Source: Barnesiella viscericola DSM 18177
GTDB lineage: Bacteria; Bacteroidota; Bacteroidia; Bacteroidales; Barnesiellaceae
DNA: 64,000 nt
Assembly: GCF_000512915.1 (NCBI RefSeq)
Contig: NZ_CP007034.1
Coordinates: 1,674,001-1,738,000 of the forward strand
Direction: 5' to 3'
Of this stretch, positions 28,255 to 39,341 are shown piece after piece; position 1 is the first letter of the stretch, and the number at the start of each line of letters is the position of its first letter. The notes under the pieces were generated by a model, which did no database searches, had not been told where the DNA came from, and saw only the letters and a program-made list of their open reading frames with translations. A program made the position numbers and the translations under genes.

Positions 28255-29343
28255 ATGAATATCCTGATAAAAAGCTGCCTCACCCTCGGACTGCTCTTCG
28301 CGGTCATGGGCGGGCATGCACAAGTTGTAAAAAAGAGCGAGAGCGACAACGCCAAGAAGGGTAACACCCAACTTAGCGTACGGGCCCAGTCGCTCTACGA
28401 CACCCAGGGTGCATCGGACGCCGACATTCCCTGGATGCGGGTCATCTACCGGCAAATCGACCTCACCAAAGAGAAGAATCTGCCGCTCTACTATCCCGAG
28501 GAGTCGACCGAAAGTCAGGAGAATCTTTTCAGAATCATCATGAAACTGCTGGCCAACAACCAGATTCCGGCATACGAATACCTCGACGGCCGCGAAATCT
28601 TTACCGACGAATATCGCATCAAGGTGCGCGAGATGTTCGACCGCTTCCACATTCTCTATGCCGAAGCCAAAGGCTACTCCGAGAAGAATCCCCGCTTTAC
28701 CATTGAAGAGAGCGATATTCCCGCCAACGAGATACTCTCGTACTACATTCTGGAAAAATGGATTTTCGACCGCCGCACCTCGCAAATGAAACCCTCGATC
28801 GAAGCCCTCTGCCCGGTATTGCACCGCACAGGCGACTTTGGCGGCGAGCCGGTCAAATACCCCATGTTCTGGGTGAAATACAACGACATTCGCCCCTACA
28901 TCGCCCGCCAGTATATCCTGGCCAGCAACGAGAACAACATCGCACAATACAACTACGACGACTACTTCAAGATGCGTATGTACGACGGCGAAATCTACAA
29001 GACCCAGAACCTGCGCAACCAGTCGCTCATGCAGATGTATCCCAACGACTCCATCAGGAAGCAGGCTCAGGACAGCATCGAACGGCAGCTGAAAAACTTT
29101 AACGAAAACCTGTGGGTACCCACTCCCGAAGAGCTGGCCAAAGCCAAGGAGGCCCAAGAAGCCAAAGAGGCCAAGGACAACGGTGACGAGGTAACCGCCA
29201 AGGAGGAGGATAAGGAAGTGAAGAGCACCTCTCGCTCGGCCCGGGCCAAACGGCAAAAAGAGGCCAAAGTGAAAAAGCAGAAACAGCCCAAACAGCAGAA
29301 GGCTGCCTCGGCTCCGGTGCGCTCGGTGCGACGAACCCGCTAA
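28255..29343 (+). CDS. gldN: Type IX secretion protein GldN (PorN)
   Basis: A 362-residue periplasmic protein with a signal peptide ending at GGHAQ (about residue 23). WMRVIYRQIDLTKEKNLPLYYP and the EDSIFDR-like ILEKWIFDRRTSQM region mark GldN, which binds GldK in the ring complex. I start at 28255 (MNILIKS) because the signal peptide begins there; 28228 is an in-frame alternative. The last 80 residues are an unusually long charged tail of Ala/Lys/Glu followed by Lys/Gln/Arg repeats. A terminator follows the gene. Confidence 0.93.
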   Translation: MNILIKSCLTLGLLFAVMGGHAQVVKKSESDNAKKGNTQLSVRAQSLYDTQGASDADIPWMRVIYRQIDLTKEKNLPLYYPEESTESQENLFRIIMKLLANNQIPAYEYLDGREIFTDEYRIKVREMFDRFHILYAEAKGYSEKNPRFTIEESDIPANEILSYYILEKWIFDRRTSQMKPSIEALCPVLHRTGDFGGEPVKYPMFWVKYNDIRPYIARQYILASNENNIAQYNYDDYFKMRMYDGEIYKTQNLRNQSLMQMYPNDSIRKQAQDSIERQLKNFNENLWVPTPEELAKAKEAQEAKEAKDNGDEVTAKEEDKEVKSTSRSARAKRQKEAKVKKQKQPKQQKAASAPVRSVRRTR

Positions 29344-29364
29344 CCCCGCAGAAAGATATTCCAG

Positions 29365-29400
29365 AAAGGCTACCCGCAACCGGGTGGCCTTTTCCTTTTT
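29365..29400 (+). terminator. Terminator of the type IX secretion operon
   Basis: AAAGGCTACCCG (29365-29376) pairs with CGGGTGGCCTTT (29381-29392), a 12-bp stem with one G-T pair and a 4-base loop. TTTCCTTTTTT follows. Confidence 0.85.
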
Positions 29401-29455
29401 TCTCGCTTTTTTATATCTTTTATCATAAATCTACCGGCTCGCCCATCACCCGTCG

Positions 29456-29486
29456 TTGTACGGGTGGGATAAAATAACTACCTTTG
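29456..29486 (+). promoter_or_regulatory. Promoter of the AraC-family regulator
   Basis: TTG (29456-29458), 20 bases, then TACCTTTG (29479-29486). This fits the Bacteroidota -33/-7 arrangement. It lies 26 bases ahead of the start codon. Confidence 0.6.
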
Positions 29487-29511
29487 TCCAAGCGACATAG
29501 AAAAAATTTGT

Positions 29512-30372
29512 ATGCAAAAGGCTCGAAATTCTATCGATTTCACTCCAAACACGATCCAAAAGCGAGATTTTATTCCCATCTCTTTTGACGAACCCGTGGC
29601 TTCCGACGATGCAAATCTCGCCATATCGCCCGATCAACTCACCATTATCCTCTGCACCCAGGGGAAGAAAACCCTGCAAATCAACTTCTCGGAATATACC
29701 CTTACCCTCGGGAGTCTGGCCTTCCTCTATCCCAAATCGATGTGGAAGATTATCGACAGCAGCAACGATTTCAATGCCTGCTACTTTTCCATCAAGGGTA
29801 CTTCGGCCAAAGAGTGGAATGCCTTTATCGACCTCGACACGGTCTTCTCCATCAGCTCCTACATAGCCAAGCACCCCTACACCGCTCTCATGCCCGACGA
29901 GACCCGGGTCATCGAGGAATATCTCAGACTTTTGCAAAACCGCTACAAGGGCAATGCCGATGCTACGGTCATACGCTTCTTGCTGTCGGCCTTTACCCTG
30001 GAACTCAACCGCATCTTCACCCTGCGGGAAAAGAGCAACAAATCCAAACTGTCGCGGCAGGAGGATATCCTGTGGAAATTTCTCACCCTGCTCAAAGAGT
30101 ATCACACACAGCAACGCAGTGTCAACTTCTATGCCGACAAGCTCTACATATCGCCCAAACACCTCTCGTCGGTCATCAAGCAGATGAGCCACAAGACCGC
30201 CCACGAAATCATTGCCAACTTCGTGATTCTGTCGGCCAAGCGCATGTTAAAGACCACGACCATGAGCATTCAGGAGATATCCGACGAACTGAATTTTGCC
30301 AACCAGTCGTTCTTCGGGAAATTTTTTAAACAAAATACCGGCCTCTCACCGTCCTCATATCGCAAGCAATAA
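29512..30372 (+). CDS. AraC-family transcriptional regulator
   Basis: A 286-residue one-component regulator. The N-terminal 160 residues look like a cupin-type effector domain. The C-terminal 95 residues form an AraC/XylS double helix-turn-helix, with YISPKHLSSVIKQ in the first motif. SIQEISDELNFANQSFFGKFFKQNTGLSPSSYR marks the second and is the family signature. It has its own promoter and lies 42 bases upstream of a beta-galactosidase on the same strand, so it probably controls that gene; the inducer is unknown. Confidence 0.9.
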   Translation: MQKARNSIDFTPNTIQKRDFIPISFDEPVASDDANLAISPDQLTIILCTQGKKTLQINFSEYTLTLGSLAFLYPKSMWKIIDSSNDFNACYFSIKGTSAKEWNAFIDLDTVFSISSYIAKHPYTALMPDETRVIEEYLRLLQNRYKGNADATVIRFLLSAFTLELNRIFTLREKSNKSKLSRQEDILWKFLTLLKEYHTQQRSVNFYADKLYISPKHLSSVIKQMSHKTAHEIIANFVILSAKRMLKTTTMSIQEISDELNFANQSFFGKFFKQNTGLSPSSYRKQ

Positions 30373-30393
30373 TCGTCTTACTAAAACAGATAA

Positions 30394-33651
<3,258 letters not shown>

Positions 33652-33713
33652 CCCAATAACACATTTCACGTCCGGGGCATTTCCCCGGGCGTGATAGCTA
33701 AAAAACGTTAACG

Positions 33714-34214
33714 ATGTACCGATTTACCCCTCTACTCCTGACGCTTTCGCTTCTGCTTGTCACCTCGTGCAGCCTGTTCAAAGAGCTGAACCTCACCTCC
33801 GACGACGTAACCCGTATCACCTCCGAGACCTTCGACGACGACTACGACATGGTCTACTACTCGACCCTCTCGCTGCTCCAAGCCGAACAGTACACCATCA
33901 TCGAAGCCAACAAGGAGAGCGGCATCATTCGAGGCATACAACACACCGAGCGCAACGATGTAGAATGGAACTTGAAGGCTTTCGGCGAAGCTACCGAACG
34001 CGAATCGACCGAGGCGGTATTCCTGGTGCTGCCCCTCCCCTCGAAGCATACCGAGGTAAAACTGTCGCTCTATCGCAACGAGTTGATTGTTACTCGCAAG
34101 AACGGACGCAACCAGAAACAAGACTCCCGCACCATGCTGCTCACCGAGTCGACCTACAACAAGTGGCTGAACAAACTGAAAGCCGAAATCAAACGGCGTA
34201 AACGGCTATCGTAA
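33714..34214 (+). CDS. Small lipoprotein of unknown function
   Basis: A 166-residue protein with a lipobox LVTSC (Cys19), so it is probably an outer-membrane or periplasm-facing lipoprotein. The mature part alternates short strands (YTIIEANKESGIIRG, TEVKLSLYRNELIVTRK) and ends in a basic helix (KWLNKLKAEIKRRKR). I do not recognise a family. It follows the beta-galactosidase by 62 bases and a GC-rich hairpin (33667-33692), and heads a run of three small genes. Confidence 0.75.
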   Translation: MYRFTPLLLTLSLLLVTSCSLFKELNLTSDDVTRITSETFDDDYDMVYYSTLSLLQAEQYTIIEANKESGIIRGIQHTERNDVEWNLKAFGEATERESTEAVFLVLPLPSKHTEVKLSLYRNELIVTRKNGRNQKQDSRTMLLTESTYNKWLNKLKAEIKRRKRLS

Positions 34215-34252
34215 GGTACAAGACAAAGAATCTTTCACGTCATCATACCTCC

Positions 34253-34528
34253 ATGCCTAATCTATTTGAATTGAACAGCTATGAAAGCCAGGTAGAGACC
34301 CTTGTCTCGGCTTGCTTCATACTGTCGATCCTGAGCGACCTGGCTATCGTAATAGCGGGGATAGGGCTGACAGCCTGCACCGTGCTGCTCGGGCTGCTGG
34401 TCTATTACCTCTTCCGGTGCAAACGGAGAGACGAACCCCTGTTTGTCCCCTGGTGGATTCTCAACCTACTCTACTGGGGTGCATTCACCGGTTGGACAGT
34501 CTATCATTTAATCGACACAGCCGCATGA
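34253..34528 (+). CDS. Small two-helix membrane protein of unknown function
   Basis: A 91-residue protein with two or three hydrophobic segments (about 16-55 and 66-86). A charged KRRDEPLF turn separates them. No family is recognised. It lies 38 bases after the lipoprotein gene. Its TGA stop overlaps an ATG in another frame (34525), while the same frame stays open past the stop to 34885, where the next probable coding region lies. Confidence 0.65.
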   Translation: MPNLFELNSYESQVETLVSACFILSILSDLAIVIAGIGLTACTVLLGLLVYYLFRCKRRDEPLFVPWWILNLLYWGAFTGWTVYHLIDTAA

Positions 34529-34567
34529 AAAAGCCGAACAGCTCCCAATCTCGATTCCAAGCTCTAC

Positions 34568-34885
34568 GTGCAATTGTATCGAAGCATTCCTTCACTCATC
34601 AATGCCCGGTCAGGAGCCACGGCCATAGCCGCAACCTCACTGCTCACCGGCGAAGATGTATTTCACAGCAACCGGCCCGAAGCTCCCTGCATATACCTTT
34701 ACTGCTTTCCCAAAGGCATCAACTGCATGGTTTTGTTCATACCCCAATCGGAGAAAATCGTACAGGCTTATGCCTCGTGGATTATCAACAGACAACTGGG
34801 TCAGATAGAGAAAGCCGACGACGTAGAAACATTCTTCAAAGATGTACTGAATATCCCCGACATACATATCGAACAACTGAAATAG
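34568..34885 (+). CDS. Small soluble protein of unknown function (GTG start)
   Basis: A 105-residue reading with ordinary protein composition: a hydrophobic beta-strand pair (CIYLYCFPKGINCMVLFIPQ) and helical ends (KADDVETFFKDVLNIPDI). GTG at 34568 is the only start-like codon after the previous gene's stop in this frame. The 13 codons between that stop and the GTG also look plausible (SKLY ahead of the start), so the true start is uncertain. A competing frame opening at ATG 34525 gives a low-complexity basic peptide and I reject it. A tRNA terminator lies downstream. Confidence 0.5.
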   Translation: MQLYRSIPSLINARSGATAIAATSLLTGEDVFHSNRPEAPCIYLYCFPKGINCMVLFIPQSEKIVQAYASWIINRQLGQIEKADDVETFFKDVLNIPDIHIEQLK

Positions 34886-34955
34886 AAATATATTACGGCA
34901 TAGATAGAATCCAGCCGATGTAGGATCTAGCGTCGAGAAAACAGAATACGAAACA

Positions 34956-34990
34956 AAACGACCCGGTAGAGAATCTCTACCGGGTCGTTT
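34956..34990. terminator. Bidirectional terminator after the tRNA-Tyr/tRNA-Gly unit
   Basis: AAACGACCCGGTAGAGA (34956-34972) is the exact reverse complement of 34974-34990. On the minus strand it follows tRNA-Gly and is followed by TTTTGTTT. It may also stop plus-strand transcription from the small genes. Confidence 0.8.
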
Positions 34991-34994
34991 CACT

Positions 34995-35070
34995 TGGAGC
35001 GGAAGACGAGGCTCAAACTCGCGACCCTCAGCTTGGAAGGCTGATGCTCTATCAACTGAGCTACTTCCGC
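34995..35070 (-). tRNA. tRNA-Gly (TCC)
   Basis: A 76-base tRNA including an encoded CCA. The acceptor arm GCGGAAG pairs with CTTCCGC. The anticodon loop CTTCCAA gives TCC, and the T arm contains GTTTGAGC, a variant of GTTCGA. It is the second gene of a minus-strand pair, 10 bases after tRNA-Tyr. Confidence 0.95.
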
Positions 35071-35080
35071 AGGCTTTTAG

Positions 35081-35163
35081 TGGGCAAAGATGGATTCGAA
35101 CCACCGAAGGCGAAAGCCAGCAGATTTACAGTCTGCCCCATTTGGCCACTCTGGAATTTGCCC
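35081..35163 (-). tRNA. tRNA-Tyr (GTA)
   Basis: An 83-base class II tRNA with a long variable arm. GGGCAAA pairs with TTTGCCC in the acceptor stem, the loop CTGTAAA gives anticodon GTA, and the T loop is GTTCGAATC. The CCA end is not encoded, unlike the neighbouring tRNA-Gly. Confidence 0.95.
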
Positions 35164-35175
35164 TGAAAGCGTGTG

Positions 35176-35207
35176 CAAAGATAGCACGCTTTATTTTAAT
35201 TTGCAAA
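35176..35207 (-). promoter_or_regulatory. Promoter of the tRNA-Tyr/tRNA-Gly unit
   Basis: On the minus strand TTTG (35207-35204), exactly 20 bases, then TATCTTTG (35183-35176), 12 bases ahead of tRNA-Tyr. The -33 element lies inside the last codons of ribH. Confidence 0.65.
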
Positions 35208-35682
35208 CGAAATCGTGCATTTTTATCGCTGCCACGGCGGCTTCGTCGCCTTTGTTACCCAGCCGGCCTCCGGCTCGTTCCCGGGCCTGCTCCATGGTGT
35301 TGGTGGTGAGTACCCCGAAGATGAAGGGGATTCCGAAGAGGGTGTTGAGGTGGGTGATGCCTTGGGTTACACTTTGGCACACGTAGTCGAAGTGCGGGGT
35401 GTCGCCACGCACTACACAGCCGATGGCAATCACGGCATCGGGTTGGTAAAACTCGGCCATCTGCTGCGAGGCGAAGGTCAGTTCGACCGTACCCGGCACA
35501 CGGGCCACATAGATGTTCTCCTGCTTTACTCCATTGCGCATCAGGGTATCGACAGCCCCTTTCAGCAGGGCGTCGGTAATCTCGGAGTTCCACTCGGCGG
35601 CGGCAATAGCCACCTTCATGTCCGAAGCATCGGGCATACTGTTGATGTCGTATTCCGACAGATTATGATAGGCGGTAGCCAT
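35191..35682 (-). CDS. ribH: 6,7-dimethyl-8-ribityllumazine synthase
   Basis: A 163-residue lumazine synthase, the penultimate step of riboflavin synthesis, condensing ribitylaminouracil with dihydroxybutanone phosphate. The substrate-binding AEWN (29-32), [12 protein letters not shown] (62-73) and the catalytic His97 in [12 protein letters not shown] are present. GGAGG (35696-35692 on the minus strand) lies nine bases ahead of the ATG. Two overlapping hairpins precede it, and one of them includes part of this ribosome-binding site. ribF, the next enzyme family of the pathway, is elsewhere in the window. Confidence 0.95.
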   Translation of the reverse strand: MATAYHNLSEYDINSMPDASDMKVAIAAAEWNSEITDALLKGAVDTLMRNGVKQENIYVARVPGTVELTFASQQMAEFYQPDAVIAIGCVVRGDTPHFDYVCQSVTQGITHLNTLFGIPFIFGVLTTNTMEQARERAGGRLGNKGDEAAVAAIKMHDFVCKLK

Positions 35683-35694
35683 AACGTTTATCCT

Positions 35695-35744
35695 CCTTAT
35701 TTTCTGGAAATAAGGCCGTCTCTCACGTTTGAAAGGCGGCCTTA
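35695..35744 (-). promoter_or_regulatory. Overlapping alternative hairpins ahead of ribH
   Basis: On the minus strand a strong stem (35744-35731 with 35724-35711; 8 bp, one mismatch, then 5 pairs) is followed by a second, 8-bp stem (35715-35708 with 35702-35695). The two share bases 35711-35715, so they exclude each other. The second stem pairs the bases AAGG at the front of AAGGAGG, the ribH ribosome-binding site. The first could also act as a weak terminator of the upstream TPR gene. Confidence 0.5.
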
Positions 35745-35767
35745 CCCTTTTATTGGTTATTCGCTTG

Positions 35768-36439
35768 TTACTTGTTTTGAGCCCGTTCGATGTAGCGCTC
35801 GATTCCGCGAGCGTCGTTCGAGGTGGGATATTTGTCCTTGATCTCTTGATAGAGTTTCAGGGCAGCCTCTTTGTTGCCCAGCTTCTCATAGACAGCGGCA
35901 GCCTTTTTCAGATAGATGGGGCTGAATACGGGGTTGTCGGAAGCCTTGGCGGCTTTCTCGAAATATTTCACGCTCTCGTCGTATTTCTCCATGTCGACCA
36001 GGCAGTTGCCGATAGCAGACATCATGGCAGGAGCGAGAATCGATTCGTCGGCGCTGAATTTGGAGAGGTATTTTTGAGCCGTCTCATATTCGCCTTTTTC
36101 ATAGTAGGCCAGACCCAGATAGGCGTTTGCCAGGTTACCGGCATCGGTCGAACCGTATTGATCGACAATGGTCAGAAGACCGTCGAATTTTTCGTTACCA
36201 TTGATAGCCAGGTCGATGGAGTCGTTTTCAAAGGCCATCACAGCCTGATACATGGCTGCCTGTGCCTTGTCTTGGCGAGGCAACAGATAGAAGTGGCGCA
36301 CACTCAGTATGGCTCCGATAACCACAACTACAACGACCAGCCCCCACAACAGAGGTTTTTGATATTTCTCAACAAACTGTTCCGACATCGAGAGAGCTTC
36401 GTTCATTTTCTCAAGCTCGTCTTTTTCTTTTTCTGCCAT
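35768..36439 (-). CDS. TPR-containing, single-pass membrane protein (YfgM-like)
   Basis: A 223-residue protein with a cytoplasmic charged N-terminus, one membrane helix (about 32-48, containing [11 protein letters not shown]) and a soluble domain with about four tetratricopeptide repeats (for example [20 protein letters not shown] and [20 protein letters not shown]). This layout resembles YfgM, a periplasmic partner of outer-membrane biogenesis. I start at MAEKEKD (36439); an in-frame ATG 13 codons upstream gives a Lys/Asp-rich extension. It precedes ribH on the same strand. Confidence 0.82.
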   Translation of the reverse strand: MAEKEKDELEKMNEALSMSEQFVEKYQKPLLWGLVVVVVVIGAILSVRHFYLLPRQDKAQAAMYQAVMAFENDSIDLAINGNEKFDGLLTIVDQYGSTDAGNLANAYLGLAYYEKGEYETAQKYLSKFSADESILAPAMMSAIGNCLVDMEKYDESVKYFEKAAKASDNPVFSPIYLKKAAAVYEKLGNKEAALKLYQEIKDKYPTSNDARGIERYIERAQNK

Positions 36440-36503
36440 ATTTTTCTTGTCTTTTAATTTATTTTTATCCTCATACACAATCCCTATTCAGGGAATTGAG
36501 TGA

Positions 36504-36511
36504 CAAAAGTA
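36504..36511 (-). promoter_or_regulatory. -7 box upstream of the TPR membrane protein
   Basis: TACTTTTG on the minus strand, 65 bases ahead of the start at 36439. It has no obvious -33 partner. Confidence 0.4.
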
Positions 36512-36662
36512 ACTTATTTCTTCCTATAAATAAAATTTCATCTTCATTTTTTTGTCTATGAAACGCTAATCGGGTCGACGAGCCCCCTTTTTCGGGCCAC
36601 GAGGCCGACCGGGCAAAGCCATTTCCAGCTCTTTTTTGTGCACGAAACCGGAAAAAATTGCG

Positions 36663-36670
36663 TATGTTTG
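36663..36670 (+). promoter_or_regulatory. -7 box upstream of recF
   Basis: TATGTTTG, 25 bases ahead of the recF start. TTTG at 36635-36638 lies 24 bases upstream, slightly further than usual. Confidence 0.4.
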
Positions 36671-36694
36671 TGGTAACAAAACGACCGACGCGAC

Positions 36695-37801
36695 ATGATT
36701 CTCTCCCGGCTATCGATAGTCAATTTCAAAAATATCGCTCAGGCAGACCTGCATTTCTCGCCCAACGTCAACTGTTTTCTCGGGAACAACGGTATGGGCA
36801 AAAGCAATCTGCTCGATGCCATCTACTACCTTTCGTTTTGCAAGAGCTACACCCGCAACCCCGACTCGCAGAACATTCGCCACGGCGAGGAGTTCTTTGT
36901 CTTGCAGGGTTACTACGAGCGCAACGGCAACGACGAGGAGTTGTATTGCGGCATCAAGCGCCGGCAGAAGAAGAGCTTCAAGCGCAACAAAAAGGAGTAT
37001 GACCGGCTGTCGGACCACATCGGGTTTGCCCCGTTGGTCTTGTCGACCCCCTCGGACAACGAGCTGATTTTGGGCGGCAGCGAGGAGCGCCGCAAATTCA
37101 TCGACCAGGTTATCAGCCAGTTCGACAAGCCCTACCTGGGTACGCTCATACGCTACAACAAGGCGCTGGAACAGCGCAACGCCCTGCTGCGGCAGGAGTG
37201 TCGCGAAGAGATGCTCTACGACATCTGGGAGGAGCAGATGGGCCAAGCGGCGGCTGAGATTTACGAGAGCCGCCGACGCTTTCTGCAAGCCTTCATTCCC
37301 GTGTTCCGCCGTTTCTATGGCAACATCTCGTCACAGAACGAGGTGGCCGACCTCGTCTATACCTCGCACCTGGCCGACGGTCCCTTGCTGGCCCAGTTGC
37401 AGACCTCGCGGCCTCGCGACATGGCCATCGGATACACCACCCGGGGCATACACCGCGACGACATGGAGATGATGCTGGGCGACTATCCCATGAAACGCAT
37501 CGGCTCGCAGGGGCAGTGCAAAACCTACCTCGTTGCCCTACGGCTGGCTCAATACGATTTCCTGCGGGAACAGGGCGACACCGCCCCTCTGCTGCTGCTC
37601 GACGACATCTTCGACAAGCTCGATGCCGAGCGGGTGAAACAGATTATCCGCCTCGTCTCGTCCGACCACTTCGGGCAGATATTCATCACCGATACCAACC
37701 GCCAGTATCTCGATGAAATCATTCAATCCATAGGGTCTCAATACAGTATCTTCTCGGTCAATCGAGGAGAGTTTGAAGTTTTGGAAGGAAAATTGCCATG
37801 A
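36695..37801 (+). CDS. recF: DNA replication and repair ATPase RecF
   Basis: A 368-residue SMC-like ATPase that loads RecA at single-strand gaps. The Walker A is FLGNNGMGKSN near 29-39; the C-terminal LLLLDDIFDKLDAERV carries Walker B and the D-loop. The signature-like GSQGQCKTYLVAL lies just before it. The opening LSRLSIVNFKNI is typical. Its last four bases overlap the DUF721 start as ATGA, so the two are translationally coupled, as in many bacteria. Confidence 0.95.
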   Translation: MILSRLSIVNFKNIAQADLHFSPNVNCFLGNNGMGKSNLLDAIYYLSFCKSYTRNPDSQNIRHGEEFFVLQGYYERNGNDEELYCGIKRRQKKSFKRNKKEYDRLSDHIGFAPLVLSTPSDNELILGGSEERRKFIDQVISQFDKPYLGTLIRYNKALEQRNALLRQECREEMLYDIWEEQMGQAAAEIYESRRRFLQAFIPVFRRFYGNISSQNEVADLVYTSHLADGPLLAQLQTSRPRDMAIGYTTRGIHRDDMEMMLGDYPMKRIGSQGQCKTYLVALRLAQYDFLREQGDTAPLLLLDDIFDKLDAERVKQIIRLVSSDHFGQIFITDTNRQYLDEIIQSIGSQYSIFSVNRGEFEVLEGKLP

Positions 37802-38088
37802 AAAAACAAGATGCACTCTCGATCGGCGAAATCATTTCGCAGTTCATCGCCGAGAACAAGTTGGAGCAGAAGCTCGACGAGACACAGGTCATGCGCCTGT
37901 GGCCCCGCATTGCCGGCGAAACGGTCAACGCCTACACCCAGTCGATGCACGTGCACAACCGCACCCTCTATGTACAGCTGTCGTCGGCCGTGCTGCGCAA
38001 CGAGTTGATGATGCTGCGCAACGACCTGCTGCGCCGGTTCAACGACGAGTTTGGCCACCCGGTTATCGACAACATCGTTTTCAGATAA
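37798..38088 (+). CDS. DUF721 (DciA-like) protein
   Basis: A 96-residue DUF721 protein. The core IAGETVNAYTQSMHVHNRTLYVQLSSAVLRNEL fits the family, whose proteobacterial member DciA helps load the replicative helicase. Overlap with recF (ATGA) is consistent with a replication or repair role. It is shorter than DciA, having only the DUF721 core. Confidence 0.85.
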   Translation: MKKQDALSIGEIISQFIAENKLEQKLDETQVMRLWPRIAGETVNAYTQSMHVHNRTLYVQLSSAVLRNELMMLRNDLLRRFNDEFGHPVIDNIVFR

Positions 38089-38101
38089 AAACTTCATACG
38101 C

Positions 38102-38545
38102 ATGGAATCTATCGACACACCCATATTCCACCACTCCCAACCCCTGCAAATCCGGTTCAACGACGTCGATCTGCTGGGGCATGTCAACAACTCCATCTAC
38201 TTTGCCTTCTACGACCTGGGGAAGTCGCGCTATTTCGAGGCGGTCAAAGCCCAGAACATCGACTGGAAGAAGGCCGACGTCGTCATCGCCAACGTCAATG
38301 CCGATTTCGTAGCTCCCATCTACCCGGGAGAGTCGGTGGCCGTGCAGACCTGCACCACCGAAATCGGCCACCGCAGTTTCAAATTGTTACAACAAATCGT
38401 CAACACCGAGACGGGCCAAGTGAAGGGCATCTGCCGCACGGTAATGGTGGGATTCGACGTACAATCGGGCGTAGCCGCGGCCATCAGCGACGAGTGGAAG
38501 GAGGCCCTCTGTCGATTCGAGGGTCGCGACCTGCGAAAAAAATAA
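38102..38545 (+). CDS. Acyl-CoA thioesterase (4HBT hotdog family)
   Basis: A 147-residue hotdog-fold protein. FNDVDLLGHVNNSIYFAFYDLGKSRYF (about 18-44) is the 4HBT active-site region, with the Asp in DLLGHVNN as the probable catalytic residue. It should hydrolyse an acyl-CoA or acyl-ACP thioester in the cytoplasm; the chain length is not evident. The ATG at 38102 follows the DUF721 stop by 13 bases; a longer in-frame start at 38051 would overlap that gene. Confidence 0.88.
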   Translation: MESIDTPIFHHSQPLQIRFNDVDLLGHVNNSIYFAFYDLGKSRYFEAVKAQNIDWKKADVVIANVNADFVAPIYPGESVAVQTCTTEIGHRSFKLLQQIVNTETGQVKGICRTVMVGFDVQSGVAAAISDEWKEALCRFEGRDLRKK

Positions 38546-38578
38546 CCCGGGGCGTCCTACAATCTCATAACGATTTAT

Positions 38579-38586
38579 TACTTTTG
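38579..38586 (+). promoter_or_regulatory. -7 box upstream of the SIS-domain gene
   Basis: TACTTTTG, 119 bases ahead of the start at 38705, implying a leader of about 110 bases. No clear -33 element. Confidence 0.45.
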
Positions 38587-38704
38587 CAAAAGATAGAATG
38601 CGGCCCGGCAGTGTCAAATCTGAAAATTCTATTTTCCGGGATTCCTGCACCCGCCCTTCTCTCATTGTGTAACTCATTTAGCTGATGTCTCACACCAATC
38701 TACT

Positions 38705-39328
38705 ATGAATATGAATTTCAACGAAAGAATACAGGATATCCTGCACAAAGAGGCACAAGCCATTCTCGATATCCCCGTCTCGGACCAATTTGAAAAGGCC
38801 GTCAATCTCATCGTCGAACAGGTGCACCAAAAGGGGGGCAAACTCGTGACCAGCGGCATGGGCAAGGCCGGACAAATTGCCATGAACATCGCCACCACCT
38901 TCTGCTCGACCGGTATCCCGGCCGTGTTTCTCCACCCCAGCGAAGCCCAGCACGGCGACCTGGGCATCTTGCAGAAGAACGATTTGATGCTGGTCATCTC
39001 CAACTCGGGAAAAACCCGCGAAATACTTGAACTGCTCCAACTGGCCTCGACCCTGATGCCCGAACTGAAATTCATCGTCATCACCGGCAACAACCAGAGC
39101 GAACTGGCCCAACGGGCCGACGTCTGCCTCTTCACCGGCGCTCCGGGCGAGGTATGCCCGCTGGGACTCACCCCCACCACCTCGACCACCCTCATGACGG
39201 TAATCGGCGACATTCTCGTAGTAGGAGCCATGGAGGCTACCCACTTCGACGTACACCAGTATGCCCTGCGTCATCACGGCGGCTACCTAGGTACCCGCTC
39301 GCGCGAACAGAGCCAAAAGAAAGACTAA
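38705..39328 (+). CDS. SIS-domain sugar-phosphate isomerase (KdsD/GutQ-like, no CBS domains)
   Basis: A 207-residue protein consisting of a single SIS domain. TSGMGKAGQIAMNIATTF, EAQHGDLGILQ, ISNSGKTREI and CPLGLTPTTSTT match arabinose-5-phosphate isomerases of the KpsF/GutQ/KdsD family, which feed Kdo synthesis. Those enzymes are usually about 320 residues with two C-terminal CBS domains; here the protein stops after the SIS fold. The next gene is a PfkB kinase, 13 bases away, so the pair may process one sugar phosphate. Confidence 0.83.
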   Translation: MNMNFNERIQDILHKEAQAILDIPVSDQFEKAVNLIVEQVHQKGGKLVTSGMGKAGQIAMNIATTFCSTGIPAVFLHPSEAQHGDLGILQKNDLMLVISNSGKTREILELLQLASTLMPELKFIVITGNNQSELAQRADVCLFTGAPGEVCPLGLTPTTSTTLMTVIGDILVVGAMEATHFDVHQYALRHHGGYLGTRSREQSQKKD

Positions 39329-39341
39329 TCATCGTAACGAT

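Noticed and set aside
34312-34923. 203-codon plus-strand reading frame covering the small genes
   Set aside because: Its translation is rich in Arg, His, Gln and Ser without hydrophobic core or homology and overlaps two better readings.
35711-35744. FMN riboswitch ahead of ribH
   Set aside because: The leader is under 90 bases and lacks the multi-helix junction and conserved segments of that class.
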